Assembly: GCF_004348315.1 (NCBI RefSeq)
Contig: NZ_SMKC01000003.1
Span: 17,356 to 81,355, forward strand
Length of the DNA: 64,000 nt
DNA from: Streptomyces sp. 8K308
GTDB taxonomy: Bacteria; Actinomycetota; Actinomycetes; Streptomycetales; Streptomycetaceae
Direction of reading: 5' to 3'
Positions 33,670 through 43,668 of this stretch are shown one piece after another. Each line of letters opens with the position of its first letter. Within the stretch, counting starts at the first letter, position 1. Under the pieces are notes generated by a model. That model did not search any database, was not told the DNA's origin, and saw only the letters and a list, made by a program, of their open reading frames with translations. The position numbers and the translations under genes were made by a program.

Positions 33670-35282
33670 GCCGCGCCCTCAACCGCCGTACCTTCCTGGC
33701 GAGTTCCGCGGTCGCCGCCGGCGCGGTAGCCGGCGGCTCGGCCTTCGCCGAGCCCGCCTCGGCCGCCGGCGCCACGCGGGCCGCGAGCGCGCCGGACGCC
33801 GCCGACGCGACGCGCGTCGCCGACCTCCGGCTGCCCGACATCGAGGTGCGGGACGAGGCACGCCGCGACCCGACCGAGGCGACGCTGGCGGAGGCGGCCG
33901 TGCTGATGCGCCGCCGCAGGCTGACCTCCACCACCCTGGTCGAGGCATATCTGGACCGCGTCACTGCCCACGACTCCGTCTACCAGGCGTACGCCGAGGT
34001 CACCGCCGACGCGGCGCTGGCCGCCGCCCGCGCGGCCGACCGGGGCACAGGACCGCGCGGCGTGCTCTCGGGCATCCCGCTGTGCGTGAAGGACAACTAC
34101 TTCACCAAGGACGTGCCCACCCGCTGCAACTCGTACATCTTCGCGGACTTCGTCCCCGACCACGACGCCACGGCCGTCGCCCGGCTCGCGGCCTCGGGCG
34201 GCATCCTGCTCGGCAAGGGCCAGATGGGGCCGCTCGCCACCACCCGGGCCACCAGGCCCAACGGGGAGATCACCACGGTCAACGCCTGGACCCCGGGAGA
34301 CCCGTCCGTCGACCCGGGCGGCTCGTCCACCGGGCCGGCCACCGCCGTCGCCGGCCGGCTCGCGTCGTCCTCCATCGGCACCCAGACCGGCGGATCCATC
34401 GTGCTGCCCGCCAACCGGCAGAACCTCACGGGCCTCAAGCCCACCATGGGCCGCGCCTCGGTGTACGGCGTGATCCCCCTGTCGTACACCCGCGACCACG
34501 TCGGTCCGCTCGCCAGGGACGCGATGGACGCCGCCCTGATGCTCGCGGTGATGGCGGGCCCCGACCTCAAGGACCCGCGCACCCTCGGGCTGCCGGCCGT
34601 GCCCGACCTGGTGCGGGCCGCCACACCGGCCCTCTCCCGCGGCCGGGTCCGGCTGCGCCGGGAGACCAGGATTGGCGTGCCGGCCGACTTCCTTGGCTCC
34701 GCGACCGCCGTGCGCCGCGCGCTGCTCGACCAACTCGCGGACATCCCGGGCGTCACCCTGGTCGACGTCGCCTACCCCGACGACTGGTCGCTGCTCACCG
34801 GCGCCTTCAACAGCGCCCGGCTGGCGGAGCGCACCGAGCCGTTCCGGCACTGGCTGCGCGAGGACCCGCGCAAGTTCGGCGTCTCGCTGCTGAGCTGGCT
34901 GCAGGGCCTGATGCTCTCGGGCGACGAGTGGATCACCGCGCAGCGTGCCAAGCACCACCTGCTGCGCGAGGTACTGGACGGCGTGTTCGGCGAGTGCGAT
35001 GTGGTGTTCCAGACCGAGGTCGTGCCGTTCGACATCCTCGGCCTGCCGGAGATCGGCTTCCCCGCCGGGTTCGTGAACGGCGTCCCCTCCGGGGTGATCC
35101 TCGGCGGCCAGCCCTACGAGGAGGACCGGCTGCTCGAGGTGGTCGCCGCCTACCAGGCCGTCACCGACTGGCACACCCGCCGCCCGGCCGACCCGACCGC
35201 CACGGCTGCGCGGCGGCTGCTCGGCGACTCCGCGGGGACGCCGCGGCTGACGGCCGAGGAAGCCGCCGACCGGTCGGCCTGA
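33666..35282 (+). CDS. Tat-exported amidase-signature enzyme
   Basis: The 538-residue enzyme starts with a twin-arginine signal (LNRRTFLASSAVAAGAVAGGSAFA). The amidase-signature triad is visible: Lys in GIPLCVKDNYF, the cis-Ser in PGGSSTGPATAVAG, and the nucleophile in GTQTGGSIVLP. GLKPTMGRASVYGVIPLSYTRDHVGPL is also typical. It hydrolyses an amide outside the cytoplasm; the substrate is unknown. The gene overlaps the small upstream gene by 4 bp and is followed by the KDPG aldolase-like gene, probably separate. Confidence 0.92.
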   Translation: MSRALNRRTFLASSAVAAGAVAGGSAFAEPASAAGATRAASAPDAADATRVADLRLPDIEVRDEARRDPTEATLAEAAVLMRRRRLTSTTLVEAYLDRVTAHDSVYQAYAEVTADAALAAARAADRGTGPRGVLSGIPLCVKDNYFTKDVPTRCNSYIFADFVPDHDATAVARLAASGGILLGKGQMGPLATTRATRPNGEITTVNAWTPGDPSVDPGGSSTGPATAVAGRLASSSIGTQTGGSIVLPANRQNLTGLKPTMGRASVYGVIPLSYTRDHVGPLARDAMDAALMLAVMAGPDLKDPRTLGLPAVPDLVRAATPALSRGRVRLRRETRIGVPADFLGSATAVRRALLDQLADIPGVTLVDVAYPDDWSLLTGAFNSARLAERTEPFRHWLREDPRKFGVSLLSWLQGLMLSGDEWITAQRAKHHLLREVLDGVFGECDVVFQTEVVPFDILGLPEIGFPAGFVNGVPSGVILGGQPYEEDRLLEVVAAYQAVTDWHTRRPADPTATAARRLLGDSAGTPRLTAEEAADRSA

Positions 35283-35384
35283 GCGCGGCCCGCCGTCCGG
35301 TCCCCGGACCACCACGAGGGGCCCGACGGCGTCGTGACACCATGAGGGCGCCTCACGGTGCCCGACCAGCGCGAAAGGGAGCCC

Positions 35385-36011
35385 ATGCCCGGCACGACAC
35401 TCCTCACCAGGTGCCCCGTCGTCCCCGTCGTCGTCATCGACGACGCCGCCCAGGCGTTGCCCCTGGGCCGCGCCCTGCTGGCCGGCGGCATCGACGTCGT
35501 GGAGATAACCCTGCGTACCAGCGCCGGACTCGACGCGATCCGGGCCCTGGCCTCCCTGGAGGGGCTCCAGGTGGGCGCCGGCTCGGTCCTTGTGCCACGG
35601 CAGGTCGACCAGGTCGTGGACGCGGGCGCCGAGTTCGTCGTCAGCCCCGGCCTCTCGCGCGGCGTGCTCGACCGGTGCCGGGCGCTCGGCGTGCCCGCGC
35701 TGCCGGGCGTGGCGACCGGGTCGGAACTGATGGTCGCGGCCGAGCTCGGCCTCACCGAGGTCAAGTTCTTCCCGGCCGGCCTGCTGGGCGGGCCCGCCGG
35801 GATCAAGGCGCTGGCCGCCCCCTTCACCGGCATCTCCTTCATGCCGTCCGGCGGCGTCAACCAGGACAACCTGGCCGAGTATCTCGCGCTCCCGGCCGTG
35901 CCGGCGGTCAGCGGCTCCTGGATGGTGGAGCCCGCGCTCCTCGCGGCGGGCCGCTGGGACGAGGTCACCGAGCGGTCGGCCGCCGCGGTCGAGCGCGCGG
36001 CGAAGGCCTGA
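35385..36011 (+). CDS. 2-dehydro-3-deoxy-phosphogluconate (KDPG/KDPGal) aldolase-like enzyme
   Basis: The product has 208 residues from ATG 35385, with AAAGGGAG upstream. It is a class I TIM-barrel aldolase: catalytic glutamate in VVEITLRT, Schiff-base lysine in EVKFFPAG, and the phosphate loop MPSGGVNQDN. It splits 2-keto-3-deoxy acids or their phosphates into pyruvate and an aldehyde. In this context it could serve the 2-keto-3-deoxy products of the L-fuconate or pentonate dehydratases in the window. Its usual Entner-Doudoroff partners are absent. Confidence 0.9.
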   Translation: MPGTTLLTRCPVVPVVVIDDAAQALPLGRALLAGGIDVVEITLRTSAGLDAIRALASLEGLQVGAGSVLVPRQVDQVVDAGAEFVVSPGLSRGVLDRCRALGVPALPGVATGSELMVAAELGLTEVKFFPAGLLGGPAGIKALAAPFTGISFMPSGGVNQDNLAEYLALPAVPAVSGSWMVEPALLAAGRWDEVTERSAAAVERAAKA

Positions 36012-36014
36012 CGA

Positions 36015-36050
36015 CCGCCCGGGCCGCGCCGCGAGGCGCCGCCCGGGCGG
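36015..36050. terminator. Bidirectional stem-loop between aldolase and GH62 genes
   Basis: A 16-bp stem with one mismatch (arm beginning CCGCCCGGGC) closes on a GCGA tetraloop. It lies between the convergent KDPG aldolase-like and GH62 genes. Confidence 0.75.
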
Positions 36051-36075
36051 CCGTGCCGTGGCGGCCCGTGGGCCG

Positions 36076-37188
36076 TCAGCAGGATGTGGTGTTGGTGGCC
36101 AGGCCGAGACGCCAGGGCAGCTGCGAGTAGTCGCCGCCGGCCGAGGGGTTCATGCCCTGGTAGAGGAGCTGGAGGTTGCAGGGGTCGATGGTCATGGTCT
36201 GGTCGGCGCCGGTGCGCAGCAGCTCACCGTGGCTGATGTCCCGCGTCCAGGTCCCGCTGGGGAAGGACACGTTGTTGCTGCGCGAGAACGGGTTGGCCTC
36301 GGTGGCCGCGAGCGGCCGCCACTGCCCGTTCAGGCTCGTCGAGGTGAAGGAGCGGTAGTAGCGCCTGCCGTCGGAGCCGATGGCCTCCACGATCATCAGG
36401 TAGGTGTTGGTGCCCTGCACCCGGTAGACGGCCTCGCCCTCGAAGAGCGCGTACCGGTTGGAGTCCTGGATCGCGATCTGGGTGTTGCGGAAGCCGTTGG
36501 GGAACTCGCCCACCGTGGTCTCGGCCCGGTAGATGTGGCCGTTGTCGTCGGCCGAGAACAGGTAGCACATGCTGGTGTCGCAGATGACCCAGTAGTCGAG
36601 CCAGTGGCCGTTGCCGATGTTCTGCCGGACGATGTCCGGCATGCTGCTCTGGAAGTTGCGCGGCGCCGACCAGCTCTGGGGGTTGCTCGGGTCGGTGCTG
36701 ACCGAGTACGACGGCAGCCCCGTCTGGTAGACCAGATACCACTCGTTGCGCGGCGCGAAGTAGAACACGTGGGGCGCGGCGGCGTACCGGTTGCCGATGT
36801 TCGGGTTGTTGTTGAGGAAGTGATGCGGGGCGGACGCGGCCTGGGACCAGTCGGTGAAGCTGGTGTAGGCCAGGCTCCACTGGCCGGCGGTGTTGGCGGT
36901 CGTCATGTAGACGTGCCACCTGCCGTTGTGCCGGACCACCGTCGGGTCCTTGACCGAGACGATGTTGTGGGTGGCGTCCGGCCTGGGGGAGATCAGCTGG
37001 GCGCTCGAGTTCCACCGGTAGGTGCTTGGCAGGGCGGCGGCGGTCACGTCGCCCTGTTCCTCGGCGGCCGGCGCCGGCGGGGATGACGACCGGGCCGGGG
37101 CGGCCGACAGGGCCAGCGCCAGGCCGAGCAGGAGGACCACGGCCAGGCGCGCGGTGCGCAGCCGCGATCGAAGTCGTGAAGCAGACAT
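36076..37188 (-). CDS. Secreted GH62 alpha-L-arabinofuranosidase
   Basis: The 370-residue enzyme has a Sec signal (residues 1-33) and a five-bladed propeller catalytic domain. GH62 hallmarks are TYRWNSSAQLISPRPDATHN, VSVKDPTVVRHNGRWHVY (catalytic Asp base), FYFAPRNEWYLVYQ, LFEGEAVYRV (catalytic Glu), and the end region PWRLGLATN. GH62 enzymes remove single arabinose side chains from arabinoxylan. No binding module is attached. GATACATC-type sites lie about 180-210 bp upstream, the same motif as at the fuconate dehydratase and GH95 promoters. Confidence 0.94.
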   Translation of the reverse strand: MSASRLRSRLRTARLAVVLLLGLALALSAAPARSSSPPAPAAEEQGDVTAAALPSTYRWNSSAQLISPRPDATHNIVSVKDPTVVRHNGRWHVYMTTANTAGQWSLAYTSFTDWSQAASAPHHFLNNNPNIGNRYAAAPHVFYFAPRNEWYLVYQTGLPSYSVSTDPSNPQSWSAPRNFQSSMPDIVRQNIGNGHWLDYWVICDTSMCYLFSADDNGHIYRAETTVGEFPNGFRNTQIAIQDSNRYALFEGEAVYRVQGTNTYLMIVEAIGSDGRRYYRSFTSTSLNGQWRPLAATEANPFSRSNNVSFPSGTWTRDISHGELLRTGADQTMTIDPCNLQLLYQGMNPSAGGDYSQLPWRLGLATNTTSC

Positions 37189-37996
37189 GAAAACCCCAGG
37201 GGTGTAGGCCGGGGCTCACCACACGGCGACGCCCGGTCCCTCGGGCGTCCGGCTGTCTGGCACGCGTGGGGGGAGCCGCCGGAGCGGAAGGAGCGGTGCG
37301 AGACGCGGTGACACGGTGGCCCGGGGCGTGGACGTCGAGCGGTCCAGCCGTGGCCGGGTGTTCGACATATCGGATCGCGCTCGATACATCAGACAAGCAG
37401 GATGATAGGCGTGGCGGAGACGGCGTCAATACCTCCGACAGAATTCGGCGTTCAGCCGCGAAAAAGAGTGGGATGCTCCCGCGGATGACGAGTTCGGTGG
37501 CGAGCCGCCGCTCGGCCTGCTCGCCGGTCGGTCCCGGGAGCACCGAGACGACGCCGGTCGACCGGCGCGCGGGTCGCCGGGGCCACGTCGGCCCGCCCCG
37601 TCGACCCTTTCGGCGTGCCCGTTCGCCCAACCGCCATGCCTTCGCCGGGGTTCGGGCGCGGCTCCGCGGTGCCGGCGACATAGCGATCGGTGCATCGATC
37701 CGAAAATGTTCGACGGGAGGCCGGTCGCCCCTGTCCCTACCGCCCCACCCGCCGAGTCGCCGGGGCGTCCTGGCGACCGCCACGAGCCTGGTCGCGACTG
37801 CCGCCTCGCCGTCTTCCGTCACGCCACCTGGCCACTCGCCGGCGCCGTCACCGGCGCCCGGTTCGAACTCGCCACGCCCTGATCGGAAAGGAACCGGGCG
37901 CCGTCGACGCGGAGAGCTCCGATGTATTGTGCGTGCACCGGAGCCGGCGAGGTCGTGTGGGGACGCCGCTCCGCCGCCGAGACAGGGGGGCGCGCG
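37189..37996. other. Long intergenic region between GH62 and the GntR regulator
   Basis: This 808-bp gap carries the GH62 upstream operators and a short minus-strand coding-like stretch. That stretch (about 37467-37570), read GPTGEQAERRLATELVIRGS, resembles the C-terminal end of LacI-family repressors. It also carries a plus-strand fragment with a Tat-like RRGVLATATSLVATAA near 37760. Neither forms a complete gene. The region looks like the scar of a lost LacI-type regulator and perhaps a secreted protein. Confidence 0.4.
37364..37395. promoter_or_regulatory. GATACATC-type operator half-sites upstream of GH62
   Basis: GATACATCAGA (37383-37393) and the degenerate ACATATCGGATC (37365-37376) lie in an AT-rich island about 180-210 bp upstream of the minus-strand GH62 gene. 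The first matches the core found at 38764 and 46475. On the minus strand TTGTCT and CGATAT with 18-bp spacing may form the promoter. Confidence 0.5.
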
Positions 37997-38680
37997 ATGT
38001 CGGTGACGGATGACGCCATCGAGGCGATCAAGCAGATGATCGTGGACGGCGAGTTGCGCCCCGGCGACCGCCTGCCCCGGGAGCTGGACCTCGCCGAGCG
38101 GCTCGGGCTCTCACGCAACTCCCTGCGCGAGGCCGTGCGGGCGCTCTCGCTCATCCACGTGCTGGACGTCCGTCGCGGCGACGGCACCTATGTGACGAGC
38201 CTCGAACCGGCGCTGCTGATGGACGCCATGAGCTTCGTGGTGGACTTCCACCGCGACGACACCGTGTTGCAGATCCTGGAGGCCCGCCGCCTCGTGGAGC
38301 CGGTCACCGCCGAGTTGGCGGCCACCCGCATGCCGATGGCGGACATCGAGGCCCTGGGCGAGCTGCTCGACTCGCTCGGTGACGCGCCGACGGTGGACGA
38401 ACTGGTCGAGAGCGACCTGGAGTTCCACCGGCGGATAGCCGCCGGCTCGGGCAACGCGGTGCTCGCCTCGCTGGTGGAGACGCTGTCGGGCCGCACGCAG
38501 CGCGCGCGGACCTGGCGCGGGCTGACGCAGAAGGGTGCGGTGGAGCGGACGCTCGGCGAACACCGGGCCATCCTCCAGGCCCTCACCAGGCGCCAGCCGG
38601 GCATCGCCGGTGCCCTGGCCACCGTGCACATCGCGGGCGTCGAGCAGTGGCTTCGGGAGACCCTCGTCGAGGGCGACTGA
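37997..38680 (+). CDS. GntR-family regulator, FadR subfamily
   Basis: The product has 227 residues from ATG 37997, with a G-run Shine-Dalgarno. The winged helix (DAIEAIKQMIVDGELRPGDRLP, SRNSLREAVRALSLIHVL) and an FCD ligand domain (ESDLEFHRRIAAGSGN, GEHRAILQALTRRQPG) are clear. It stands 139 bp upstream of the L-fuconate dehydratase operon on the same strand. A palindrome of the GntR type sits inside that promoter. It is the best candidate to bind the ATACATC-N-GATGTAT sites at 37.4, 38.8 and 46.5 kb. Fuconate or a keto-deoxy product is the likely inducer (inference). Confidence 0.9.
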   Translation: MSVTDDAIEAIKQMIVDGELRPGDRLPRELDLAERLGLSRNSLREAVRALSLIHVLDVRRGDGTYVTSLEPALLMDAMSFVVDFHRDDTVLQILEARRLVEPVTAELAATRMPMADIEALGELLDSLGDAPTVDELVESDLEFHRRIAAGSGNAVLASLVETLSGRTQRARTWRGLTQKGAVERTLGEHRAILQALTRRQPGIAGALATVHIAGVEQWLRETLVEGD

Positions 38681-38754
38681 GGCACGCCATTGGTCGGGTC
38701 TCGGGTGCTCAACTCGCCGGCGCGCGCGGGCGGATGACGGCACGACGCGGGCTC

Positions 38755-38783
38755 TTGACGCTCATACATCGGATGTCTAGGGT
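38755..38783 (+). promoter_or_regulatory. Fuconate dehydratase promoter with operator in the -35/-10 spacer
   Basis: TTGACG (38755-38760) and TAGGGT (38778-38783) are separated by exactly 17 bp, a textbook vegetative promoter for streptomycetes. The spacer holds ATACATC-G-GATGTCT (38764-38778), a palindrome with one or two mismatches. A repressor bound there would block RNA polymerase. The transcript would start about 30 bp before the GTG of the dehydratase gene. Confidence 0.8.
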
Positions 38784-38819
38784 TCGCCCTGACGTGGATC
38801 CCCCGGAGGGAGTGTGCCC

Positions 38820-40100
38820 GTGGCCCGCTTCATCGGCATGCGTACCCATGACGTGCGATTCCCCACCTCCCAGACGCTGGATGGTTCGGACGCGATGAAT
38901 CCGGACCCGGACTACTCGGCCGCCTATCTGCGCCTCCTCACCGATGCCGGCGACGGTCTCGAGGGGCATGGGTTCGTGTTCACGATCGGTCGTGGCAACG
39001 ATGTGCAGGTCGCGGCTCTTCGTGCGTTGGAGGGCCGCCTGCTCGGGCGTGGGGTCGAGGAGGTCCTGGCTGATCTCGGTGGTGTGTGGCGCGAGTTGGT
39101 GCATGACTCGCAGTTGCGGTGGCTGGGCCCTGAGAAGGGTGTCATGCATATGGCGATCGGGGCGGTGATCAATGCCCTGTGGGACCTGCGTGCCAAGCGT
39201 GAGGGTGTGCCGTTGTGGCGGTTGCTGGCCTCGCTGAGCCCGGAGGAGATCGTGGATCTCGTCGACTTCCGGTATCTCACCGATGCGTTGACCCGGGATC
39301 AGGCCCTTGAGATCCTGCGTGCCGCTCGCCCGGGGCGCGCCGAGCGGGAGGCCCGGCTGCTGGCCGAGGGGTACCCCGCCTACACGACGACCCCGGGCTG
39401 GCTGGGCTACGACGACGCCAAGCTGGCCCGCCTCTGCCGCGAGGCGGTTGAGGAGGGCTTCACCCAGATCAAGCTCAAGGTGGGCGGCGACCTCGACGAC
39501 GACGTCCGTCGCCTGACCATCGCCCGCGAGGTCATGGGCCCCGACATCCGCATCGCGGTGGACGCCAACCAGCGCTGGGACGTCCCGGACGCCATCGAGT
39601 GGATCGACGCGCTGCGGCGGTTCGACCTCGCCTGGGTGGAGGAGCCGACCAGTCCCGACGACGTCCTCGGCCACGCGGCCATCGCCAGGGCCGTCGCGCC
39701 CGTCCCGGTGGCGACCGGCGAACACGGCGCCAACCGGGTGCTGTTCAAGCAACTCCTGCAGGCTGACGCGCTATCCGTGCTGCAACTCGACGCCACCCGG
39801 GTGGCGGGTGTCAACGAGAACATCGCGATCCTGTTGCTGGCCGCCCGGTTCGGTGTGCCGGTGTGTCCGCACGCCGGTGGCGTCGGGCTGTGTGAGGCCG
39901 TGCAGCATCTGGCGATGTTCGACTACGTCGCGGTCTCGGGCACCTTCGAGGGCCGGGTGATCGAGTTCGTGGACCACCTGCACGAGCACTTCGTCACCCC
40001 GGTGGACGTGCGCGGCGGGCGCTACCACCCGCCGAAGGCCCCGGGAGCCGGCACGGAGATGCTGCGACGGTCCATCCTGGAGCACTCCCATGACGGGTGA
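38820..40100 (+). CDS. L-fuconate dehydratase (enolase superfamily)
   Basis: The product has 426 residues. GTG 38820 is preferred over 38814 because GGAGGGAG lies 7 bases upstream. The start [20 protein letters not shown] is diagnostic of L-fuconate dehydratases. Catalytic features of the mandelate-racemase branch follow: KLKVGG (KxK base), [11 protein letters not shown], then ligands around [19 protein letters not shown] and the HAGG motif. The enzyme makes 2-keto-3-deoxy-L-fuconate from L-fuconate. The next gene overlaps by 11 bp. L-fucose dehydrogenase and lactonase genes are not present. Confidence 0.94.
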   Translation: MARFIGMRTHDVRFPTSQTLDGSDAMNPDPDYSAAYLRLLTDAGDGLEGHGFVFTIGRGNDVQVAALRALEGRLLGRGVEEVLADLGGVWRELVHDSQLRWLGPEKGVMHMAIGAVINALWDLRAKREGVPLWRLLASLSPEEIVDLVDFRYLTDALTRDQALEILRAARPGRAEREARLLAEGYPAYTTTPGWLGYDDAKLARLCREAVEEGFTQIKLKVGGDLDDDVRRLTIAREVMGPDIRIAVDANQRWDVPDAIEWIDALRRFDLAWVEEPTSPDDVLGHAAIARAVAPVPVATGEHGANRVLFKQLLQADALSVLQLDATRVAGVNENIAILLLAARFGVPVCPHAGGVGLCEAVQHLAMFDYVAVSGTFEGRVIEFVDHLHEHFVTPVDVRGGRYHPPKAPGAGTEMLRRSILEHSHDG

Positions 40101-41631
40101 GGCGGCGACCGCGCTGCTCGAGGTCGAGGGCGTCGACAAGAGTTTCCCCGGGGTGCGGGCGCTGGCCGGCATGCGGCTGACGCTGCGCGCCGGGGAGGTG
40201 CTGGCGCTGGTGGGTGAGAACGGCGCCGGCAAGTCCACGCTGATGAAGCTGCTGTCGGGGATCCACACCGCCGACGCGGGGGAGTTCCGGTTGGATGGCC
40301 GGCCCTACCGGCCCACCAGCCCCCGTCACGCGCTTGAGCTCGGGATCAGCATCATCCACCAGGAGTTCAACCTGGTGCCCGATCTGACGGTGGCGCAGAA
40401 CATCTTCATCGGCCGTGAACCTCGGCGTGGCCGGCTGTGGTTGGACGACCGCCGGCTGAACGCCGACGCCGCCGCGCTGCTGGAGCGACTCCACCTGCCC
40501 CTGGACCCGGGTGCCGTCGTCGGTGAACTGACCGTGGCCAACCAGCAGATGGTGGAGATCGCCAAGGCGCTCTCCCATGAGCCGCGGGTGCTGATCATGG
40601 ACGAGCCCACGGCCGCGCTCAACGACGCCGAGGTGGCCACGCTGCATGCGGTGATCCGGCGGTTCACGCGGCCCGACACCGGGGTCATCTACATCTCCCA
40701 CCGGATGGGCGAGATCAAGCGGATCGCCGACCGGGTCACCGTGATCCGCGACGGCGAGTACGTCGACACCCTGGAGGTGGCGACGGCGGCGACCGACGAC
40801 GTCATCGCCCTGATGGTCGGCCGGGCCATCATGACCGACGCGCGCCCGGCGGGCGTCCGCGCCGACCGCGAGGTGGTGCTCGACGTCCGCGGGCTCACCA
40901 CCAAGAGCCTGCTGGACGATGTCTCCTTCGACCTCCGCCAGGGGGAGATCCTGGGCTTCGCCGGGCTCATGGGCTCGGGCAGGACCGAGGTCGCCCGCGC
41001 CCTGGTCGGGGCCGACCCGCACCAGGCCGGCCGGATCACCCTCCGCGGCCGCGAGGTGCGCATCGGCAATCCGGCCGACGCCGCCAGGCTCGGCATCGGC
41101 TACCTCAGCGAGGACCGCAAGCGGTTCGGGCTGCTGCTCGAACAGGACGTCAAGGCCAACATCGTGCTCAGCACGCTGCGCGACCGGTTCACCACCGCCG
41201 GCTTCGTCCGCGACGGGGCGCTGCGGGCCAGGGCCGAGCAGCTCATCGAGGGGCTGCGCATCAGGACTCCCTCCGCCCACCAGACGACCAGGCACCTCTC
41301 CGGCGGCAACCAGCAGAAGGTCGTCATCGCCAAGTGGCTCGTCAAGGACTGCGACATCCTCATCTTCGACGAGCCGACGCGCGGCATCGACGTCGGAGCC
41401 AAGGACGAGATCCACCGGCTCCTCGACGAACTGGCCGCGCAGGGCAAGTCGATCATCGTGATCTCCTCCGAACTGCCCGAGATCCTGCGCCTGGCGCACC
41501 GCGTCGTCGTGATGAGCGAGGGCCGGGTGACCGGCGTGCTCGAGGCCGCCGAGGCCACGTCGGAGAACATCATGCGCCACGCCACGCGACGCCCCGGCGA
41601 GCACCCGGCAGACAAGGCGGACCAGCCATGA
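40090..41631 (+). CDS. Sugar ABC transporter ATP-binding protein (RbsA/MglA type)
   Basis: The 513-residue protein has two fused ATPase domains. The first has Walker [10 protein letters not shown] and Walker [12 protein letters not shown]. The second has the degenerate P-loop [14 protein letters not shown], signature LSGGNQQKV and Walker [13 protein letters not shown]. This double layout marks the CUT2 monosaccharide importers. It overlaps the upstream dehydratase gene and the downstream permease (ATGA), so the operon is tightly coupled. L-fucose, L-galactose or L-arabinose are likely substrates from the gene context. Confidence 0.94.
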   Translation: MTGEAATALLEVEGVDKSFPGVRALAGMRLTLRAGEVLALVGENGAGKSTLMKLLSGIHTADAGEFRLDGRPYRPTSPRHALELGISIIHQEFNLVPDLTVAQNIFIGREPRRGRLWLDDRRLNADAAALLERLHLPLDPGAVVGELTVANQQMVEIAKALSHEPRVLIMDEPTAALNDAEVATLHAVIRRFTRPDTGVIYISHRMGEIKRIADRVTVIRDGEYVDTLEVATAATDDVIALMVGRAIMTDARPAGVRADREVVLDVRGLTTKSLLDDVSFDLRQGEILGFAGLMGSGRTEVARALVGADPHQAGRITLRGREVRIGNPADAARLGIGYLSEDRKRFGLLLEQDVKANIVLSTLRDRFTTAGFVRDGALRARAEQLIEGLRIRTPSAHQTTRHLSGGNQQKVVIAKWLVKDCDILIFDEPTRGIDVGAKDEIHRLLDELAAQGKSIIVISSELPEILRLAHRVVVMSEGRVTGVLEAAEATSENIMRHATRRPGEHPADKADQP

Positions 41632-42632
41632 CCACAGCGAAAGCCCCGACCCTCGCCCGCCAGCCGCGGAGCGGCGCGCTGGCGGCGCTCAAGGGCCGCC
41701 TCCAGCAACTGCTGGCCTTCGCCAGCCTCATCGTGATCTACGTCTTCTTCGCGATCGCGAGCCCGTACTTCCTCACCTACGACAATTTCATCTCGATCCT
41801 GTACTCGACCGTCGTCATCGGCACCCTGGCGGTCGGCACCACCTTCGTCATCATCTCCGCCGGCATCGACCTGTCGATCGGCACCGGCATGGCGCTGTGC
41901 GCGGTGATGGCCGGTGTCTTCCTGGTGAACGCCGGCCTCCCGCTGCCGCTCGGGGTGCTGCTGACCCTGCTGTTCGGCGGCTTCATGGGGCTCGTCAACG
42001 GCGTCAACATCGCCGTGCTGCGGATCCCGCCGTTCATCGCGACGCTCGCGATGATGCTGGTGGCCGAGGGCCTCGCGCTCGTGGTCTCGGACAGCACCCC
42101 CATCTACTTCACCGAGGTCTCCGGCTACGCCGACATCTCGACCGGCCACCTGATCCCCGGCGTCGACATCCCCAACGCCGTCCTCGTGCTGGTGGTCATC
42201 GCCGTCGTCGCGGGCGTGCTGCTCACCAAGAGCGTGCTCGGGCGCTACACCTACTCGATCGGCAGCAACGAGGAGGCCACCGCGCTGTCCGGCATCGACG
42301 TGCGGCGCTGGAAGATCACCATCTACACCTTCGCCGGCCTCTTCACCGGCCTGGCCGGCGTGCTGATCTCCGCCCGGCTCGGCTCGGCCCAGCCGGCCAC
42401 CGGCATGGGATACGAGCTCCAGGCGATCGCCGCCGTCGTCATCGGCGGCACCTCGCTCTCCGGCGGCAAGGGCTCCATCCTCGGCACCCTCATCGGGGCG
42501 CTGATCATCTCCGTCCTGAACAACGGGCTGCAGATCATGTCCATCCCCCAGGAGTGGCAGAACGTCATCCTCGGCTGCGTGATCCTCCTCGCCGTCTACA
42601 CCGACCGGGTGCGGCGCGGGGACTCGCGGTGA
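41628..42632 (+). CDS. Sugar ABC transporter permease (RbsC type)
   Basis: The 334-residue protein has about ten hydrophobic segments. CUT2 permease motifs are visible: [57 protein letters not shown], and [22 protein letters not shown]. Its ATG overlaps the ATPase stop. It forms the homodimeric channel of the importer. Confidence 0.94.
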   Translation: MTTAKAPTLARQPRSGALAALKGRLQQLLAFASLIVIYVFFAIASPYFLTYDNFISILYSTVVIGTLAVGTTFVIISAGIDLSIGTGMALCAVMAGVFLVNAGLPLPLGVLLTLLFGGFMGLVNGVNIAVLRIPPFIATLAMMLVAEGLALVVSDSTPIYFTEVSGYADISTGHLIPGVDIPNAVLVLVVIAVVAGVLLTKSVLGRYTYSIGSNEEATALSGIDVRRWKITIYTFAGLFTGLAGVLISARLGSAQPATGMGYELQAIAAVVIGGTSLSGGKGSILGTLIGALIISVLNNGLQIMSIPQEWQNVILGCVILLAVYTDRVRRGDSR

Positions 42633-42672
42633 GCACGGCCCCGATCCCGACCAGAACGAGGGAGATCTGGTG

Positions 42673-43638
42673 ATGAAGCGATTCGTGGTAGCCGCCTGCG
42701 CGGCCCTGGCACTGCTGGCGACCGGCTGCGCCGAGGACCGGGCGGGCGGCTCGGGCGGCGGCGGGGGAGACGGGCCGGTGATCGCCATCGTCTCCAAGGG
42801 ATTCCAGCACCAGTTCTGGCAGTCGGTCAGGGAGGGCGCCGAGGCGGAGGCCGAGGCCAGGGGCGCCCGCGTCACGTTCGTGGGGCCGCCGACCGAGGCC
42901 GACGTCGAGGAGCAGGTGAACCTGCTCACCAACGAGCTGGCCAGGTCACCCGACGCCGTCGGCTTCGCCGCGCTCGACTCCCAGGCCGCCGCGCCGCTGC
43001 TCGAACAGGCCAGGGCGCAGGGGATCCCGGTGGTGGCGTTCGACTCCGGAGTGGACAGCGACGTCCCCGTGACCACGGTCGCCACCGACAACCGGGCCGC
43101 GGCGGCGCTGGCGGCCGAGCACCTGGCCGAGGCCGTCGGCGGGGAGGGCGAGGTGGCGCTCGTGGTGCACGACCAGACCAGCCTCTCAGGACGGGACCGC
43201 AGGGACGGCTTCCTGGAGTGGATGGAACAGAACGCGCCGGGCATCACCGTGCTCGAACCGCAGTACGGGGGCGGCGACCAACTGGTCTCCGCCGACATCA
43301 CCCGCTCGATCATCCAGGCCAACCCGGACCTGGCCGGCATCTACGCCGCCAACGAGGGCTCGGCGGTCGGCGTGATCAACGGCGTGCGGGAGAGCGGCCG
43401 GGACGACATCGCGATCGTCGGCTTCGACTCGGGACAGGCCCAGATCGACGCCATCACCAGCGGCGCCATGACCGGCGCCGTCACCCAGGACCCGGTCGAC
43501 ATGGGCCGCCAACTCGTGGACGCCGCCCTGCGCGCGATCGAGGGCGAGGAACTACCCGAGCGCATCGACACCGCCTACCACTGGTACGACAGCACCAACA
43601 TCGACGACCCCACGATCCGGGCCGCGCTCTACGAGTAG
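42673..43638 (+). CDS. Sugar-binding lipoprotein (RbsB type)
   Basis: The product has 321 residues from ATG 42673, with GGAG eight bases upstream; the in-frame GTG three bases earlier is an alternative. The lipobox is LLATGC. The mature part fits periplasmic-binding fold type I: VIAIVSKGFQHQFWQSVREG, GIPVVAFDSGVDSDVPVTTVATDN, and AIVGFDSGQAQIDAI. It delivers the sugar to the RbsC-type permease. It is the last gene of the operon and is followed by a stem-loop. Confidence 0.93.
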   Translation: MKRFVVAACAALALLATGCAEDRAGGSGGGGGDGPVIAIVSKGFQHQFWQSVREGAEAEAEARGARVTFVGPPTEADVEEQVNLLTNELARSPDAVGFAALDSQAAAPLLEQARAQGIPVVAFDSGVDSDVPVTTVATDNRAAAALAAEHLAEAVGGEGEVALVVHDQTSLSGRDRRDGFLEWMEQNAPGITVLEPQYGGGDQLVSADITRSIIQANPDLAGIYAANEGSAVGVINGVRESGRDDIAIVGFDSGQAQIDAITSGAMTGAVTQDPVDMGRQLVDAALRAIEGEELPERIDTAYHWYDSTNIDDPTIRAALYE

Positions 43639-43639
43639 C

Positions 43640-43668
43640 CGGACCGCCGCCACGACGGCCGCGGTCCG
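43640..43668. terminator. Stem-loop between the importer operon and GH95
   Basis: CGGACCGC (43640-43647) pairs with GCGGTCCG (43661-43668). It sits between the convergent binding-protein and GH95 genes and touches the GH95 stop. Confidence 0.6.

Noticed and set aside
33482..36130. An 882-codon plus-strand frame across the amidase and aldolase
   Set aside because: It crosses two well-supported genes in another frame and has a random Arg-rich sequence.
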